DNA of 64,000 bases, taken from contig JAKSZT010054335.1 of assembly GCA_026826555.1 (NCBI GenBank), positions 8,636,359-8,700,358 of the forward strand, given 5' to 3'. The number at the start of each line of letters is the position of its first letter. The first letter of the stretch is position 1. A program made the translations under genes and the position numbers. This document shows positions 22,921 through 39,929 of the stretch, in pieces. Under the pieces are notes generated by a model that ran no database searches, was not told the origin of the DNA, and saw only the letters and a list, made by a program, of their open reading frames with translations. This DNA is from Tolypeutes matacus. Its lineage: Eukaryota > Chordata > Mammalia > Cingulata > Chlamyphoridae.

Positions 22921-23205
22921 GTGGTAGTGGATGCCTTGGTGGGCGCCATCCCCTCCATCATGAACGTCCTCCTCGTCTGCCTCATCTTCTGGCTCATCTT
23001 CAGCATCATGGGTGTGAACCTCTTTGCAGGGAAGTTTTGGAGGTGCATCAACACCACCAATGGAGATTTCTCTCTCCTACCCTTGTCTATTGTAAATAAC
23101 AAATCTGACTGTAAACATCAAAACTACACCGGCAGCTTCTTCTGGGTCAATGTGAAGGTCAACTTCGACAACGTTGCAATGGGTTACCTGGCACTTCTGC
23201 AGGTG
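22921..23205 (+). CDS. SCN10A: SCN10A exon 22: domain III S5 and turret
   Basis: 285 bp, 95 codons, phase 0. [20 protein letters not shown] leads into S5 ([20 protein letters not shown]), then a long extracellular turret and the start of the pore helix ([19 protein letters not shown]). Three N-glycosylation sequons are visible in the turret: NTT, NKS and NYT. Acceptor CCCACTAG, donor GTGAGT. The sequence agrees well with Nav1.8. Confidence 0.96.
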
Positions 23206-23546
23206 GTGAGTGCTGAGATTAACCAGGCATCTTCCCCTGGCTATTGGATGATGTGGAGGGGTCTGGGGTCTCCCAGAAGAGGCTATGTAGAGACTTTGCA
23301 AGGAGCAGAATTCAATTTGAGCTGAAGCCATTCCCTAATCCTACAGACTTCTCTGTGAGGTGAGAGGGCCTTACTCTTGGCTCTGGTCTCACTGTGGTGC
23401 AATGAGAAAAGTATGGCTAATAGAACACAATAAAGGGAAGGTCCTGCCATGGGACTGTATCAGATGATGACTTTGAACACATAACTATACAAAATGGACA
23501 TGATGTAGCCATGTGTCCAGTCTTCTACTAGTCAAATCTTAGATGC

Positions 23547-24009
23547 TGTTTTAGTTTTCTAGGTGCTAAAGCAAATACTATGCAATGGGGTGGCTTAATC
23601 AATGAGAATTTACTGGCTCATGATTTTGAGGCTAGGAGAAGTGCACAACCAAGGCACCATCAAAGTGATGCTTTCTCCCAGAAAACTGGCGTTCGGGGGC
23701 CGGCTGCCAGTGAGCCTTGGTTCTTGGTTTTCCTGTCACTCAGCAGCCTCTCCGGGCTTCTTTTTCTTCTGGGTTCCACTGACTTTCATCTGGAAAAGCC
23801 AGCCGACTGCTCTCTGCAGCTTTCTCTCTCTCTGCGACCTTCCCTATGAGGCCTTCAATAGTAAGATTAAGGCCTATCCTGATTCAGCTGGGCCACACCT
23901 TAACTGAAGCAGCCTCATCAAAAAGTCCTATTTCAATGGTTTGTGCCCACAGTAATGGAATAAATTTAGGGAAATGTCTTCTCTGGGGTACATAGTGCCA
24001 AACACCACA
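23547..24009 (+). mobile_element. Solo LTR, ERVL-MaLR-like
   Basis: A 463-bp unit starting TGTTTTAG and ending CACCACA. It contains MaLR-type words ('ggggtggcttaatcaatgag', 'attcagctgggccacacctt'). Flanks GATGC (23542-23546) and GATGG (24010-24014) look like a 5-bp target-site duplication with one mismatch. No internal retroviral coding region is attached. Confidence 0.7.
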
Positions 24010-24318
24010 GATGGCAATGAACTATGCTCCAGGTCTATTGTAATGACAGATGATGTTGGTGATGATGACAATCAAACACACTAACATTTACATTCCTTCA
24101 CCCACTTATTTATCCCTCGCCTTCATCCTCTTTTCATTCAGTCCTCCATTCAATCACCCTTCCATTCATCATGCTGCTACCCATGAGTCCTTGCATCCCA
24201 CCATTTGTGCTCGCATTCATTCAACAAATAATCCCTGAGTAGCTACCATGTGTCATGCACTCTGCACAGCCTGGGAGAAACAGAGACATGTCAGAACTGG
24301 TTCCCAGGGGGACTAACA

Positions 24319-24344
24319 GGAGAGAGAGAGAGAGAGAGAGAAAG
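24319..24344. repeat. (AG)n microsatellite
   Basis: A short dinucleotide run with one trailing AAAG, likely polymorphic. Confidence 0.9.
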
Positions 24345-24359
24345 AATGTAAATATTGTG

Positions 24360-24670
24360 AGATGTACTATAGGGATTGGCTCATGCAACCGCAGGGACTG
24401 GCAAGTCTGAAGTCCATAGGGCAGGCCACAAGCTGGAAACTCTGAAGAAGATTTTGATGAATTCCCCAGGAGAATCTGGCTGGCTTAAGCAGAGATGGAA
24501 ATTATTCTCTCTGACTACTAAAATCATCAGTTCTCCCTTTAAGGCCTTCAGCTGATTGGATGAGATGTCTCTCATTGCTGATGGCAATCTCCTTTGAAGA
24601 TTGTAGATGTAATCAGCCATAGGTGCAATCAACTGACTGATTTGAATCCAGGAAATATCCTCACAATAAC
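24360..24670. repeat. MaLR/LTR-like remnant
   Basis: The region carries 'ggattggctcatgcaaccgc', 'gcaggccacaagctggaaac' and 'tgtagatgtaatcagccata', wording typical of old MaLR LTRs. Boundaries are not clear. Confidence 0.4.
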
Positions 24671-25204
24671 CATCAGGCCAAACAACTGGATGCCATAACC
24701 TGGCCTAGGTGACACATGAGCTTCGCCATCACACCCAGTTCAAGCGTTCAAGGAAGCTAATGCTGGACAAGAGGTCTTCAGTTCTCAACTTCCCCGTTTT
24801 CCAGATAGGGAAACATCCCATTCTTGTATCATGTGCATGAGATGGGGAAGTGGTTGAGGAAATAGCAGCCCAGAGAAGGGAAATGCCTCAGTGGAGGGTC
24901 AGAGCCACCTCACAGCAGTGGAACCAGAAGCCAGGCATCTAAGCCACCAGTCCAAGCCACAGCTGGAAGGCTCCAGGTCACTCGTGCCACTCTGTTCTGA
25001 AACAGCTGCATGTAGAATTCATGTAAACGATTGTGCAGAGTAATCAAGTCACCCTGGAGGTGACTTTCCTTTCTCCCTGTCCATCCAAGCCCTTTCTTCC
25101 TCATGGCTCCTTAGCTGTGCTTTCTGCCCTCCCCTCTCACTGGGCCACCAGGTCCAACGTGGACAGATGGGCAGGCACTGAGTGGCCTTTGCCCTTGTTT
25201 CCAG

Positions 25205-25258
25205 GCAACCTTCAAAGGCTGGATGGACATCATGTATGCGGCCGTCGATTCCCGAGGG
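25205..25258 (+). CDS. SCN10A: SCN10A exon 23: domain III pore loop
   Basis: 54 bp, 18 codons, phase 0, the characteristic micro-exon of sodium channel genes. Peptide [18 protein letters not shown]. The lysine in TFKGW is the DIII member of the DEKA filter and is essential for Na+ over Ca2+ selectivity in this family. Acceptor TTTCCAG, donor GTGAGT. Confidence 0.97.
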
Positions 25259-26078
25259 GTGAGTCTCAGACCATCGTGCCTACTCTCCTGCCCACATCGG
25301 TCTGTATTTGAAATGCAATAAAGGTAGCTTTGGTACAAAAGAGGCATTGCCCAGCAGACTCCTCCTAGCCTGGAGCAGTATCCTGCTGGCCCTCTGTTGG
25401 GTCTTTAACCCAGCCTTCCATGCACACTCCCCAGTGTCCTCAGACCGCCCCCTGCTTACACTGAGGAAAGGATCAACCTCCAAAGGACTGTGTGTGAGGC
25501 CTCTCTCTGGGCAGGGGCAGCAAGAGGGGTAGTTAGAATAAAGGGGAGCCTGGAGGAATGAGACAGCATTTCAGGCACTATCGCGACAGCAAGGGGAAGA
25601 GATGCTATTGAGGAAAGGCCCTTTGCCACTGTATCAGATGCTGTCCACACCCTGCCCCACGTCCCTCAGCGCACGTGGGTTCATTGGCAGCGTGGTTTTT
25701 TCACCTTCGCCTGTCGGATTCTTTGTCTGAAGTCTTTCTTCAGCATTCAAGAGCTTGCTCAGCAGCCCCTCTCCCAAGTGGGGGGGTTGATGTCCCAAGG
25801 GCCAGCCCTCGTCAGTAAGTTTGGGGGTAAGTACCCCAGCTCCTCTCTCCCTGGTGTGCTCCGGGGGGGCTGAGCACTGCTGACCACGGTGGTGACCTCA
25901 ATGACATGCCCTGATGACCAACTCTCCTGCCCCTCACACTGTCCCCACTTCCTCAGCCCTGCTTCCTGGGGCAGCTTCCAGCTGCCTGCAGCCAAATGCT
26001 TGCCTCAGGGTTGGCTTTGGAGAAACCCAAGCTAAGACACCCACCCTCCTCCCCACTCCCCACCTCGTCTGGCCACAG
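25259..26078 (+). other. SCN10A: SCN10A intron 23
   Basis: GT-AG intron of 820 bp with unassigned single-copy sequence and no clear repeat. Confidence 0.85.
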
Positions 26079-26216
26079 GTGAACATGCAGCCCAAGTGGG
26101 AGGACAGTGTGCTTATGTACCTGTATTTCATCATCTTCATCATTTTTGGCGGCTTCTTCACACTGAATCTCTTTGTTGGGGTCATAATTGACAACTTCAA
26201 TCAACAGAAGAAAAAG
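26079..26216 (+). CDS. SCN10A: SCN10A exon 24: domain III S6
   Basis: 138 bp, 46 codons, phase 0, the standard family length. [20 protein letters not shown] then [20 protein letters not shown] and NQQKKK. This is the S6 pore-lining helix and the start of the III-IV linker. The exon is followed directly by ATAAGT rather than GT, so the conserved length and frame place the boundary at an AT donor. Confidence 0.95.
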
Positions 26217-26746
26217 ATAAGTGGGGTTCAGGTGCTTCTGCCCTAGCGGTGAGGCTTCTGCTGCCCGCCCCAGCCAGCCCCAGCCTCATGCCTGAACAGC
26301 CCTCCCCACAGCCTTCCTGCCTGGCAGGCGCCTGACTCGGGGCTTCCGCACCAATGCCAGCCTCTGGGAGAGGGGTGCTTCTCTCTATATTAGCACCCCA
26401 GCCCCCTGGGTGCCCACCTTCCTTCCCAGAGTTCCATGATCTTCCCAGAGGGACCAGGTTTGTTGGAGTGTCCTGGGTGACCTCGTGGGAAATCTCAGCA
26501 GGGAAGGAAAGGGCTGCAGCTCTTGCTGCCTCTGCTCCGGGTGCTGACCCCAGAGCAGTGAGTCAGGGCCTCAGGGAGGCCCCAGGGCCCAGCATGGCAG
26601 AATCCCAGGACTCCTTGGGATGGCAGAGAAAGCCCTTGCCCTCTGGGTGCTGACTCTGATTAGCACGCCCCAATCCCAGAAAACCCCACATATTTAGGTT
26701 AAAACATGACGGTATTAAACCTGGAAAATACTTTAGTGCTATTCTT

Positions 26747-26930
26747 TTTTTTTTTTTTTTAAGATTTTATTTATTTATTCATTTATCCCCCCCTTGCTGC
26801 TTGTGCTCGCTGGGTCAGCTAACCACGCCGTGCGGGCGGGCTTGCCTTCACCAGGAGGCCCCGGGAACCGAACCCAGGGCCTCCCATAAGGTAAACGGGA
26901 GCCCCACTGACTGAGCCACAGCCGCTTCCC
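26747..26930 (-). mobile_element. DAS SINE, complete, with target-site duplication
   Basis: The poly-T at 26747-26760 marks the A-tail of a minus-strand copy. The tRNA-like head reads in reverse as 'gggaagcggctgtggctcag', with a B-box near 'ggaaccgaacccagg' complement. The flanks carry a direct repeat 'ctttagtgctattcttt' at 26731-26747 and 26931-26947, which proves L1-type insertion. Confidence 0.9.
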
Positions 26931-27054
26931 CTTTAGTGCTATTCTTTCGTTTGATACCCTCCATACCTCTGTGTGGTGGATAGAACATAAATTTTAGACT
27001 CGTGGAAGATCCCCCCAAAAAAGGGTCACCTGACTAAGTCACATATGGATATCC

Positions 27055-27300
27055 CAGCATGGGTTCTGGCATCATACAGGCCTGGTTTTGCATTCCTGAC
27101 TCAACTACTTGTTGGATGGGTAACACTGGAAATTGTTTAAACCAACCTAAGCCTCAGTTTTCTCATCTATTCAATGGGACTAGTAAATAGTTACTTACAG
27201 AGCTGTGGTGCGAGGTAAATAAAACCCTGTGCAAAGAGCCCCTCGTGTCGGGCTGAGCTCAGCAGCTGTCCTAAACATCGAGTGCTACTATTATAATTCA
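27055..27300 (+). repeat. MIR SINE, sense
   Basis: Contains 'cctgactcaactacttgttg', 'cctaagcctcagttttctca', 'tctattcaatgggactagta' in MIR order. Confidence 0.8.
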
Positions 27301-27427
27301 GGACATGTGTCCAGTGGCCAGGATCCCACCTGCAGAAGCCCCTCTTCCAGGGTTCTGGAGACGAGAAGCCACAGCACAGGTCTGTGAGAGCCCCCGGGAC
27401 TCCGCAAGCCGGAGGGCTCTGAGCTCA

Positions 27428-27480
27428 TGCTGCACACTTTACAGATAAGGAAACTGAGGCCCAGAGAGGGAGCCGGCCAT
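27428..27480 (-). repeat. MIR fragment, antisense
   Basis: 'actttacagataaggaaact' followed by 'gaggcccagagagggagccg' is the antisense MIR core. Confidence 0.7.
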
Positions 27481-28221
27481 GCCAGGAGAGGGAGTGAGGC
27501 GAGCCAGCCATCAGGCTGTGGGGAAACTGCAGCCCCTGACTCTGCCCGGGACTCTCAGCATGGCCCCGCCCACTGCTCACCAACCCCCTGCCCCTGCCCC
27601 AGCCCCGAGATAGCCCTTCCCAGGAAGCCCTTTGTGCCCACGTATTTTCTGAAACCTCTCAAACCCCACAGATCTCAGCCCATCTTTCTAGGATTTGCAG
27701 TGACTAATTCACACAAACGACATTGAAATGGGTGGCTTTCAAATTACGTCAGGAACTGAAGGTGAGGGGTTAGAGTCAGGAAAGACCTCCTGGCACTAAA
27801 GCAGCAGGGGGCAGTACAGCCAGCAGGTGAGGAGAACCAGGTAAGCGTCCCACGGAGACCAAGGCAACATCGATGGCTGGGTCCCCAGAGTCATTGCTCC
27901 TGAGGGAAGCTCGTGTCCCTTGCAGGGCTCTGGAAACCCCGTGGACTTGCCGGGAATGAGCAGGCTAGATTTGAGGTCAGATCTGAGTCAACAGGTACCT
28001 TCTCCTTGAGTCGTGTTCCCAGGCCCTCCCCACCCTCTGCTCAGGCAGCATCCCTGGGTTCCTGGGGAAGAGAAGCAGGCTCTGCTTCAGCGGGAAGGCA
28101 GGGAGCCAGAGACGGGGCTCAGGACCACCCCTCTCGCCACTGGCGGAGGCACCTGGGCAGGATGCTCCCTGGCCCTGGCCCTGGCGTGCCTTTCCGCAGA
28201 GGCTGGGAGAGGTGGAGCTAG

Positions 28222-33268
<5,047 letters not shown>

Positions 33269-33539
33269 AACAAGTACCAGGGCTTTGTCTTTGACATCGT
33301 GACCAGACAAGCTTTTGACATCACCATCATGGTCCTCATCTGCCTCAACATGATCACCATGATGGTGGAGACTGACGACCAGAGTGAGGAAAAGACGAAA
33401 ATCCTCAACAAAATCAACCAGTTCTTCGTGGCTGTCTTCACAGGAGAATGTGTCATGAAGATGTTTGCCCTGAGGCATTACTACTTCATCAGTGGCTGGA
33501 ATGTGTTTGACTTCATCGTTGTGGTCTTCTCCATTGGGA
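33269..33539 (+). CDS. SCN10A: SCN10A exon 26: domain IV S1-S3
   Basis: 271 bp, the standard length, 90 codons plus one base of a split serine. [20 protein letters not shown] begins DIV S1; [20 protein letters not shown] follows; S2 is [20 protein letters not shown] and S3 is [15 protein letters not shown]. Acceptor TTTCTCAG, donor GTAAGT. DIV contains the sensor whose movement triggers fast inactivation. Confidence 0.96.
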
Positions 33540-36087
33540 GTAAGTGGACAGTGCCCATGGGGGGAAGCCCAGACTCTATGCCAGCTTGTTTTGGGCTCTT
33601 TTTTTCAAAACCAACTAACTTTTAAAGTCTTGTTATATGTTAGAGGAGAAGATGTGAAATGCACATGGGCTGCTGTCTCAGTGGAATGAAAAGGTCTCAC
33701 TGGCCTTCTGAAATGTGTCAAGGCACCAGCCCTTGGGGGCTGACAGGAAACAATCTCCTCCAGAGAACCTAAAACTGTAAGATAATGGAATTTCCAGGAG
33801 GCGTTAGCTTTATGGTCTTCAAGGCCGGGGAATGGGCACTGTGATATGAGAGGAGGCCTAAAGGCTTTCTCGGAAAGGAAATGGGCTGCCATTGCAGGGC
33901 CTGGCGGAGACTAGGAGGAAAGTCTTAAAGGGAGAGCTGGAGTGAAGTCTCCATATCACTCTCCCCTTAGGAAAAATGAGCAACAGAAAAGTTAGAGGAT
34001 CAATGCCAAGAGATCAAAGCTATTAGTCCAAGTCATTGGGGTGTTGTTGAGTGACAAGTCCAGTACTTGGGGGCCAGCGGTGTTCAGAGAACATTCATAG
34101 AGTCTGAGGCTAAAGAGAGGAATGGAGCCGCCGGGCTGGGCTCCAGAGACCCTCACAGCAGCCTGCAGAAGAAGCTGAGCCTCCGAGAGCTTAGGAGAGC
34201 TACCCACGGCTTTACAAGGGGAAGAGCTGAGTTTAGACAGGCTGTGTTCTCCAGAAAACTGTCCCTGGGCCTCTTGTGGTTTAGCCGAAGTTTGGCCTTA
34301 TAAAGGCCAAATCCCAGTCTACCCACTTTGCTTTGCACTATAAATACAACCTGATCTGTTATATCCTGATCTGCTTGATTTTCATGCCTGGTTATAGCTG
34401 TAGATTTAATTTTCCACTGATTTACCATCAACAGCTAAGAGGATCTAAACACAACTTGACAGCATTTAATCAATCTTCCCATCCTAATGCTGAAACACAA
34501 CCTTGGGTTTGGCTTATTTGTTAGGGAAGTTTTATATTTGCTTTTGCTTTTTGTTTTATTTTGTTGTTGCTACTTCTAGGGTTTTTTTGTTTGATTGTTT
34601 TTGGGGTTTTTTGCCTTTCAAAGTGAGAGACTCTAAAGGCCATTTTTATTTTATATTAGAGAAGGGAGCTTACTTATGTGACTTTCCATATCCATAATAC
34701 AGAAATAAAAATAGACCTAAAGCACTTAATTCTATGATGGGGACGCTTTAACTACAAATTCCTGTGTTCTACACAGGAGTACCAGCCGCTGGTTATAAAT
34801 CACTCATGGAGACATGGAAAACAGCTTGTAAAAGGAGCACATCTGTCCATCCTTCTGTCCTTCCTCTCTCCTTCCTTCCTTCCTTCTCACCATCAAGACA
34901 TGTACTGTGTCTATGTTACAAGTATAAGGACTCATTCTTCCTTATGTAGGGTCCTGGGGCAACTTAAATAAAGATGTAGACCAGGTGGCTGGTAGAGTCT
35001 TAGTAGATTATTTAGATACAAAATGTACCCCGCACTGCGGAATGATGTCCCAAACCAGATTTTAAAAGAGGGGCTTTCAGAAAGATTTTATAAGCTCCAA
35101 AATTATAATTATTTTCCAAGTTTCCTCCCAATTCCTTCCTCCTTTCAACATAATACTGTGACAATGGTATTCATATAACATGAGGCAGGTAGGGAAGAGG
35201 GGTTTGTAACTGTGCCCCTCACCGTTTTCCTGAGAGGTTTTGGATTCTCTCGTATCCAAAAGTGTTACCTTATTCTTTGGTGGTCCCAGTAGGCTGCCTC
35301 AGGTCCCCAGGACCAACCTTCAAAGCTCTTCAGGTCAGACTCGGATAGGGAGGTGTATGCATTCTTCATCTTCTGACCTAGTTCATCGTTGGGGTAGGGG
35401 ACTGTAACTGACCCTAAATAATCCCATCTCCAGGCCCTACATAGCGTTCAAACACAGCTGGAAATGAAATGAACAAATAAAAGCCATTATGCAGACAGCT
35501 GGCCATTCAAATCCATCCTGCCTTAGCTGTCAGCAAGTTGCCCAACTCCTCAGGCCCCCTTATAATTAGTACCAGCCTCCATACAATTATTCACAGGACC
35601 ATGTGCCAGGAACCGAGTCAATCTTCACAGTAGGAGAGAGGGAGATGAATCATAGGGGGTCCTGGCCTTCACAGAACACAGGACCAGGGTGGAGGAAAGG
35701 CATGACCCAAAGGCTCCATTCACAGGGCAGAGCAGGGTCTGTGTCACAGACAGAAGCAGACAGAGGACTGTTGTGAAGTATGTGGAATATGGTGCAATCA
35801 CTTCCAGCTGAACTTGGCTACAGAAGATAGGATTTTGACCATGGTGGTTGACAAAGAAGAGATGGTAGGAAATACGAGACTTATTTGAGGGAGAGAGAGT
35901 TTATGCAGTAAATATTTATTGAGCCCCTACTTGGTGCCAGGTTGAGAGGACCCAGAGTCCTTCAACAGGGACGTTCAGATTGAGGTTCATAGCAAGCAGG
36001 GGTGAGGGAGTATGATCACAGCCAGCGTCGTCAGGGCTCGTGGCTGGAAATACTAATTAGATCATATCTCCCCCACCCCCTTTAAAG
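33540..36087 (+). other. SCN10A: SCN10A intron 26
   Basis: GT-AG intron of 2,548 bp, mostly unassigned AT-rich sequence. A possible degraded MIR lies near 34140-34240, and an old-repeat phrase 'aaatatttattgagccccta' lies near 35911. Confidence 0.85.
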
Positions 36088-37298
36088 GTTTGGTGTTTTC
36101 TGCAATCATTAAGTCACTTGAAAGTTACTTCTCCCCGACGCTCTTCCGAGTCATCCGCCTGGCCCGAATCGGCCGCATCCTGAGGCTGATCCGAGGCGCC
36201 AAGGGCATCCGCACGCTGCTCTTCGCCCTCATGATGTCCCTGCCCGCCCTGTTCAACATCGGCCTGCTGCTCTTCCTCGTCATGTTCATCTACTCCATCT
36301 TCGGCATGGCCAACTTCGCGTACGTGAAGTGGGAGGCCGGCATCGACGACATGTTCAACTTCCAGACCTTCGCCAACAGTATGCTGTGCCTCTTCCAGAT
36401 CACCACGTCAGCCGGCTGGGACGGCCTCCTCAGCCCCATCCTCAACACGGGTCCCCCCTACTGCGACCCCAATCTGCTCAACAGCAATGGCTCCCGGGGC
36501 AACTGCGGGAGCCCAGCCGTGGGCATCCTCTTCTTCACCACCTACATCATCATCTCCTTCCTCATCGTGGTCAACATGTACATTGCAGTGATCCTGGAGA
36601 ACTTCAATGTGGCCACGGAGGAGAGCACCGAGCCCCTGAGCGAGGACGACTTCGACATGTTCTACGAGACCTGGGAGAAGTTCGACCCGGAGGCCACGCA
36701 GTTTATTACCTTTTCTACCCTTTCGGACTTTGCAGACACCCTCTCTGGCCCCCTGAGAATCCCAAAACCTAATCAGAATATATTAATCCAGATGGACCTG
36801 CCCTTGGTCCCTGGAGATAAGATCCACTGTTTAGACATTCTTTTTGCCTTCATTAAGAATGTGCTGGGAGAATCTGGTGGGTTGGATTCTCTGAAGGCAA
36901 ATATAGAGGAGAAGTTTATGGCAACTAATCTTTCAAAAACATCCTATGAACCAATAGCAACGACCCTGCGGTGGAAGCAAGAAAACATTTCAGCCACTGT
37001 CATTCAAAAGGCCTACCGGAGCTATGTGCTGCACCACTCCACGACAGTTTCCAGGCCCCGGGGTGTACCCATGGCTGAGGAGGTTGTGTCAGCCCCAGAT
37101 GAAGGCTTTGTTGCATTCATGGCAAATGAAAGTTGTGTGCTCCCAGACAAATCTGCAACTGCATCTGCCACATCTTTCCCACCATCCTATGACAGTGTCA
37201 CCAGAGGTCTTAGTGATAGAGCCCACATGAGCACATCTGGCTCACTGCAGGACGAAGAAGCCATCGGTAAGGAAGAGCCTGTTCCAGGGCCCCAGTGA
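36088..37298 (+). CDS. SCN10A: SCN10A exon 27: domain IV S4-S6 and C-terminus
   Basis: Last exon; the split serine joins exon 26, and the TGA stop is at 37296-37298. It encodes the DIV S4 ([20 protein letters not shown]), S5, the pore loop with the filter alanine (ITTSAGWDG), a turret with paired cysteines, and S6 ([20 protein letters not shown]). The cytoplasmic tail has an EF-hand-like acidic region ([20 protein letters not shown]), an IQ calmodulin-binding motif ([14 protein letters not shown]) and a PPSY motif ([12 protein letters not shown]) that recruits Nedd4-type ubiquitin ligases in sodium channels. The tail ends PGPQ. The acceptor is TTTAAAG after a C-rich tract. There is no frameshift or premature stop. 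Confidence 0.97.
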
Positions 37299-37850
37299 GG
37301 ACACTCCAGCATGGACGTGTCCAGTTCTGATGCATCCTTCTGATCTGTGATAACTCTTTCCCACTACAGATGGCATCCAGCCATCACCTGCACCCATGCA
37401 TGCCGCTGGTCATAATGTCGAAACTGGACAGGGGACTGCAGGTGGTGCCCACCTTTGGAAGGGCCCCAATACACCAACAGGAGTCAGAAGCCAAGAGCAT
37501 CTCCACTGTGACTTTACTTTTGAATTTCAATATCAAATGGTAGTTTCCCTTACTTTCCAGGAAAACGTCCCTAGCCTTTAATTTTAGTTGTGACCAGAGC
37601 TTAAACGTTTACCCAAACTTCTCAGGACCAGGGCCTCCAAGGATATAGGGCAAGGATGTTGCTGAAGGACCAAGATGTTCCTCTGTGCAACATCACATGG
37701 AGATTGGCAATGTTATTTAGGATTTTGCATGACCGCATGTTGAGAGCTGCCAAACAACTGCTCCTGCCCAGGGTAACATTCACAGTCTATGTCATGAAAT
37801 ACCTTTGAGATATCCATTAAAATTAGTATTTTTAAAGGTATGTCAAGACC
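37299..37850 (+). other. SCN10A: SCN10A 3' UTR with probable poly(A) signal
   Basis: A non-repetitive 3' flank follows the stop codon. The best polyadenylation hexamer is ATTAAA at 37815-37820, with T/G-rich sequence downstream (37827-37850), giving a UTR of about 540 bases. The cleavage point is inferred. Confidence 0.65.
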
Positions 37851-39320
37851 AATGTTATATTTTAAAACATCTTTTTATTTTTTAATTATATGTGATACTG
37901 ACATGTGTCATGAATCACTTCTCCTTCCCTTTCAGGACTCCTGATACTTTGCAGTTTGAGCTTGAGGCTGGGTAGGGCAGGTGAGAGCACTGTCATGGAA
38001 GCTGGAGAGACAGGTTCCTGGCTCCTCCACAGATTCCTGGCTGATCTTGGTCCAAACTCTTTCCCCCTAAATCTCAGTTTTCCCACTTGTAAAGCTGGGG
38101 GAGGAGGACAGAATCGATTCTCTCTATAGCTCTTACATCTCATGTGGTACCCTGCCCCATTTATGTGGGAAAAACATACCCTCTTCTGAGGTTGCAACAT
38201 CCAGTCCTTGCTGCTGTGTCGATGAAGAGGCAGCTTTCAGCCACTTTCCAGAGCCCGTTCCATACCTCCCAATTAGGTTTTAAACAGGACGGTTTTCACA
38301 TTCCCCATAGGTCAGCACTCCATAAATAGTGGAAGCTAAAGAAAAGGGAATTTGAGAAGAATGATCTGGGAGGTAAAAGGGGTGGCCAATCTTTTCTTTA
38401 CTCATCCTTCAAGTGGCATTAAGCACCAGTTTTGTGCCAGGCTCTGCTGTAAGTAAAGGGACAAAATGGGAATTAGGCCTCTAAATGTGAATAAGGTTTA
38501 TCCAGTGAATGTGGTGAGAGTGGTCAAAGGAGAATATTTCAGGCACACAGGAGACCTTGAGATGAAGGAAAACAAGGTGTCCATACAACTGAAACATAGG
38601 ACATAGGGATCTTAAGGCCAGCCATCATCCATTAACTCTTGGGACATTCCCAGACACAAACAAAGATTGGGTAAACGTGGATATATATTTGATCATTTCA
38701 TAAGGTTTACCATTTACCCAATTGCAAAGGCTAGAAACTGGTCCACCTGGCATGCCTCATGGATACAGATTTTTCCTGGGCTTTGCCCTTGTTTCTCTGT
38801 CACTGTCAGCCTATCAGGGCCTGAAGAGGGTTTCAAGATGCTTGTGTGGTTGTCCCACAGATGCGGGTGAATAGGATGATGAAGGGATAGCTGAGGGGAC
38901 AGGCTGTCCCAGGACAGATCAGCTGTTCTCTGATACCTTGTTTGTATCTAAAAGATAAGCCAACAAAAATGGCTCTTCCTGCCCAGTTCCTCTGAGCTGT
39001 GCTGCTCCTTCAATATCAAAACCCCATGCAGTCGAGGAAAATGCCACCTGAGAGGATGGAAGCGAGTGTATTAGACAGCTGGGTGGACAGAGCTTGTGGA
39101 CTGGTTTGCCTTTATGTAATGTGGAAGACTTGAATGTATCCTGCCATCAGGTTTGTTTTATTAAGTAGAGGATAATACTCTTGAAGATATTCTTATTACA
39201 TCTTTTGCCCCACAGATGTATTTCTCAAATTATAATGAGAACCATTGGAAAAAAGTCATCCAATATACACATCCTGCATTATATAGTTTTCAGAAATGTA
39301 TCAAATGCCTTTGAAAATTT
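37851..39320. other. Intergenic, unassigned
   Basis: Downstream flank of SCN10A with no named repeat or gene; 38395-38470 has an old-repeat phrase ('agcaccagttttgtgccagg'). Confidence 0.6.
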
Positions 39321-39328
39321 CAGTAGAT

Positions 39329-39522
39329 CAGGGGTCCTTAAAAGGGGTTTGTGAGCTTGAATTGAAATTTAAAAAAAAACATTATTCTTGTGGGGATGTG
39401 TTGGTGCAGGTGTGATGTATTTATTAAATAATACACAGTACAGTGTGGACTTAGTGAGGGGTCCATGGTTTTCACCTGACTGGCAGAGGGGTCCGTGGAA
39501 CAGAAAAGGTTAAGAAGCCCTG
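39329..39522. mobile_element. Short non-autonomous hAT element
   Basis: It starts CAGGGGTCCTTAA and ends TTAAGAAGCCCTG. The flanks CAGTAGAT (39321-39328) and CTTTAGAT (39523-39530) look like a diverged 8-bp duplication (6 of 8). It contains 'ttttcacctgactggc', the complement of 'gccagtcaggtgaaaa' in the 6464-6835 element, so it is the same family in the opposite orientation with an internal deletion. Confidence 0.75.
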
Positions 39523-39929
39523 CTTTAGATCCATTTCCAAAGTTCACCCAACAGTCCAATTACCAGGCAGGAAGTAGACTTTTGGAGTAGGAAACCTGAA
39601 AGGTCCAGGGCAGATGGAGAACCAGAGCTACCTCCTCAACCTCACTAACAGGAGATTGCACTGGAATCTCTCTGACCCAGAATATGGGAGGGTATCTAGG
39701 CACGGAAGGGAGACAGGAACAGTGTTGACTCCGAATATTTGGAACCTGCAGGGTCTTTAAAATATGCCTCCACCAAAACCACTACCCTGGACTTTCATAC
39801 CATTAAACTGTGCACCATGCAGACACGGACCAAGTGCTGGGGACACAAACGAGGCTGAGCCTCTGCTGGAGGAGTAGCAGGGAACGTTTTTTGTTTTTTA
39901 AAAAAAAAGCAATTTCAAGGTTTTATTAG

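Larger units (their letters stand above)
23206..25204 (+). other. SCN10A: SCN10A intron 22
   Basis: GT-AG intron of 1,999 bp holding a solo LTR (23547-24009), a short C/T-rich TCCA-like stretch (24110-24240), an (AG)n run and LTR-like sequence (24360-24670). The remaining 24680-25200 is unassigned. Confidence 0.85.

Noticed and set aside
36329..36772. A 147-codon His/Gln-rich frame inside the last exon
   Set aside because: It is the +1 shadow of strongly conserved SCN10A coding sequence.
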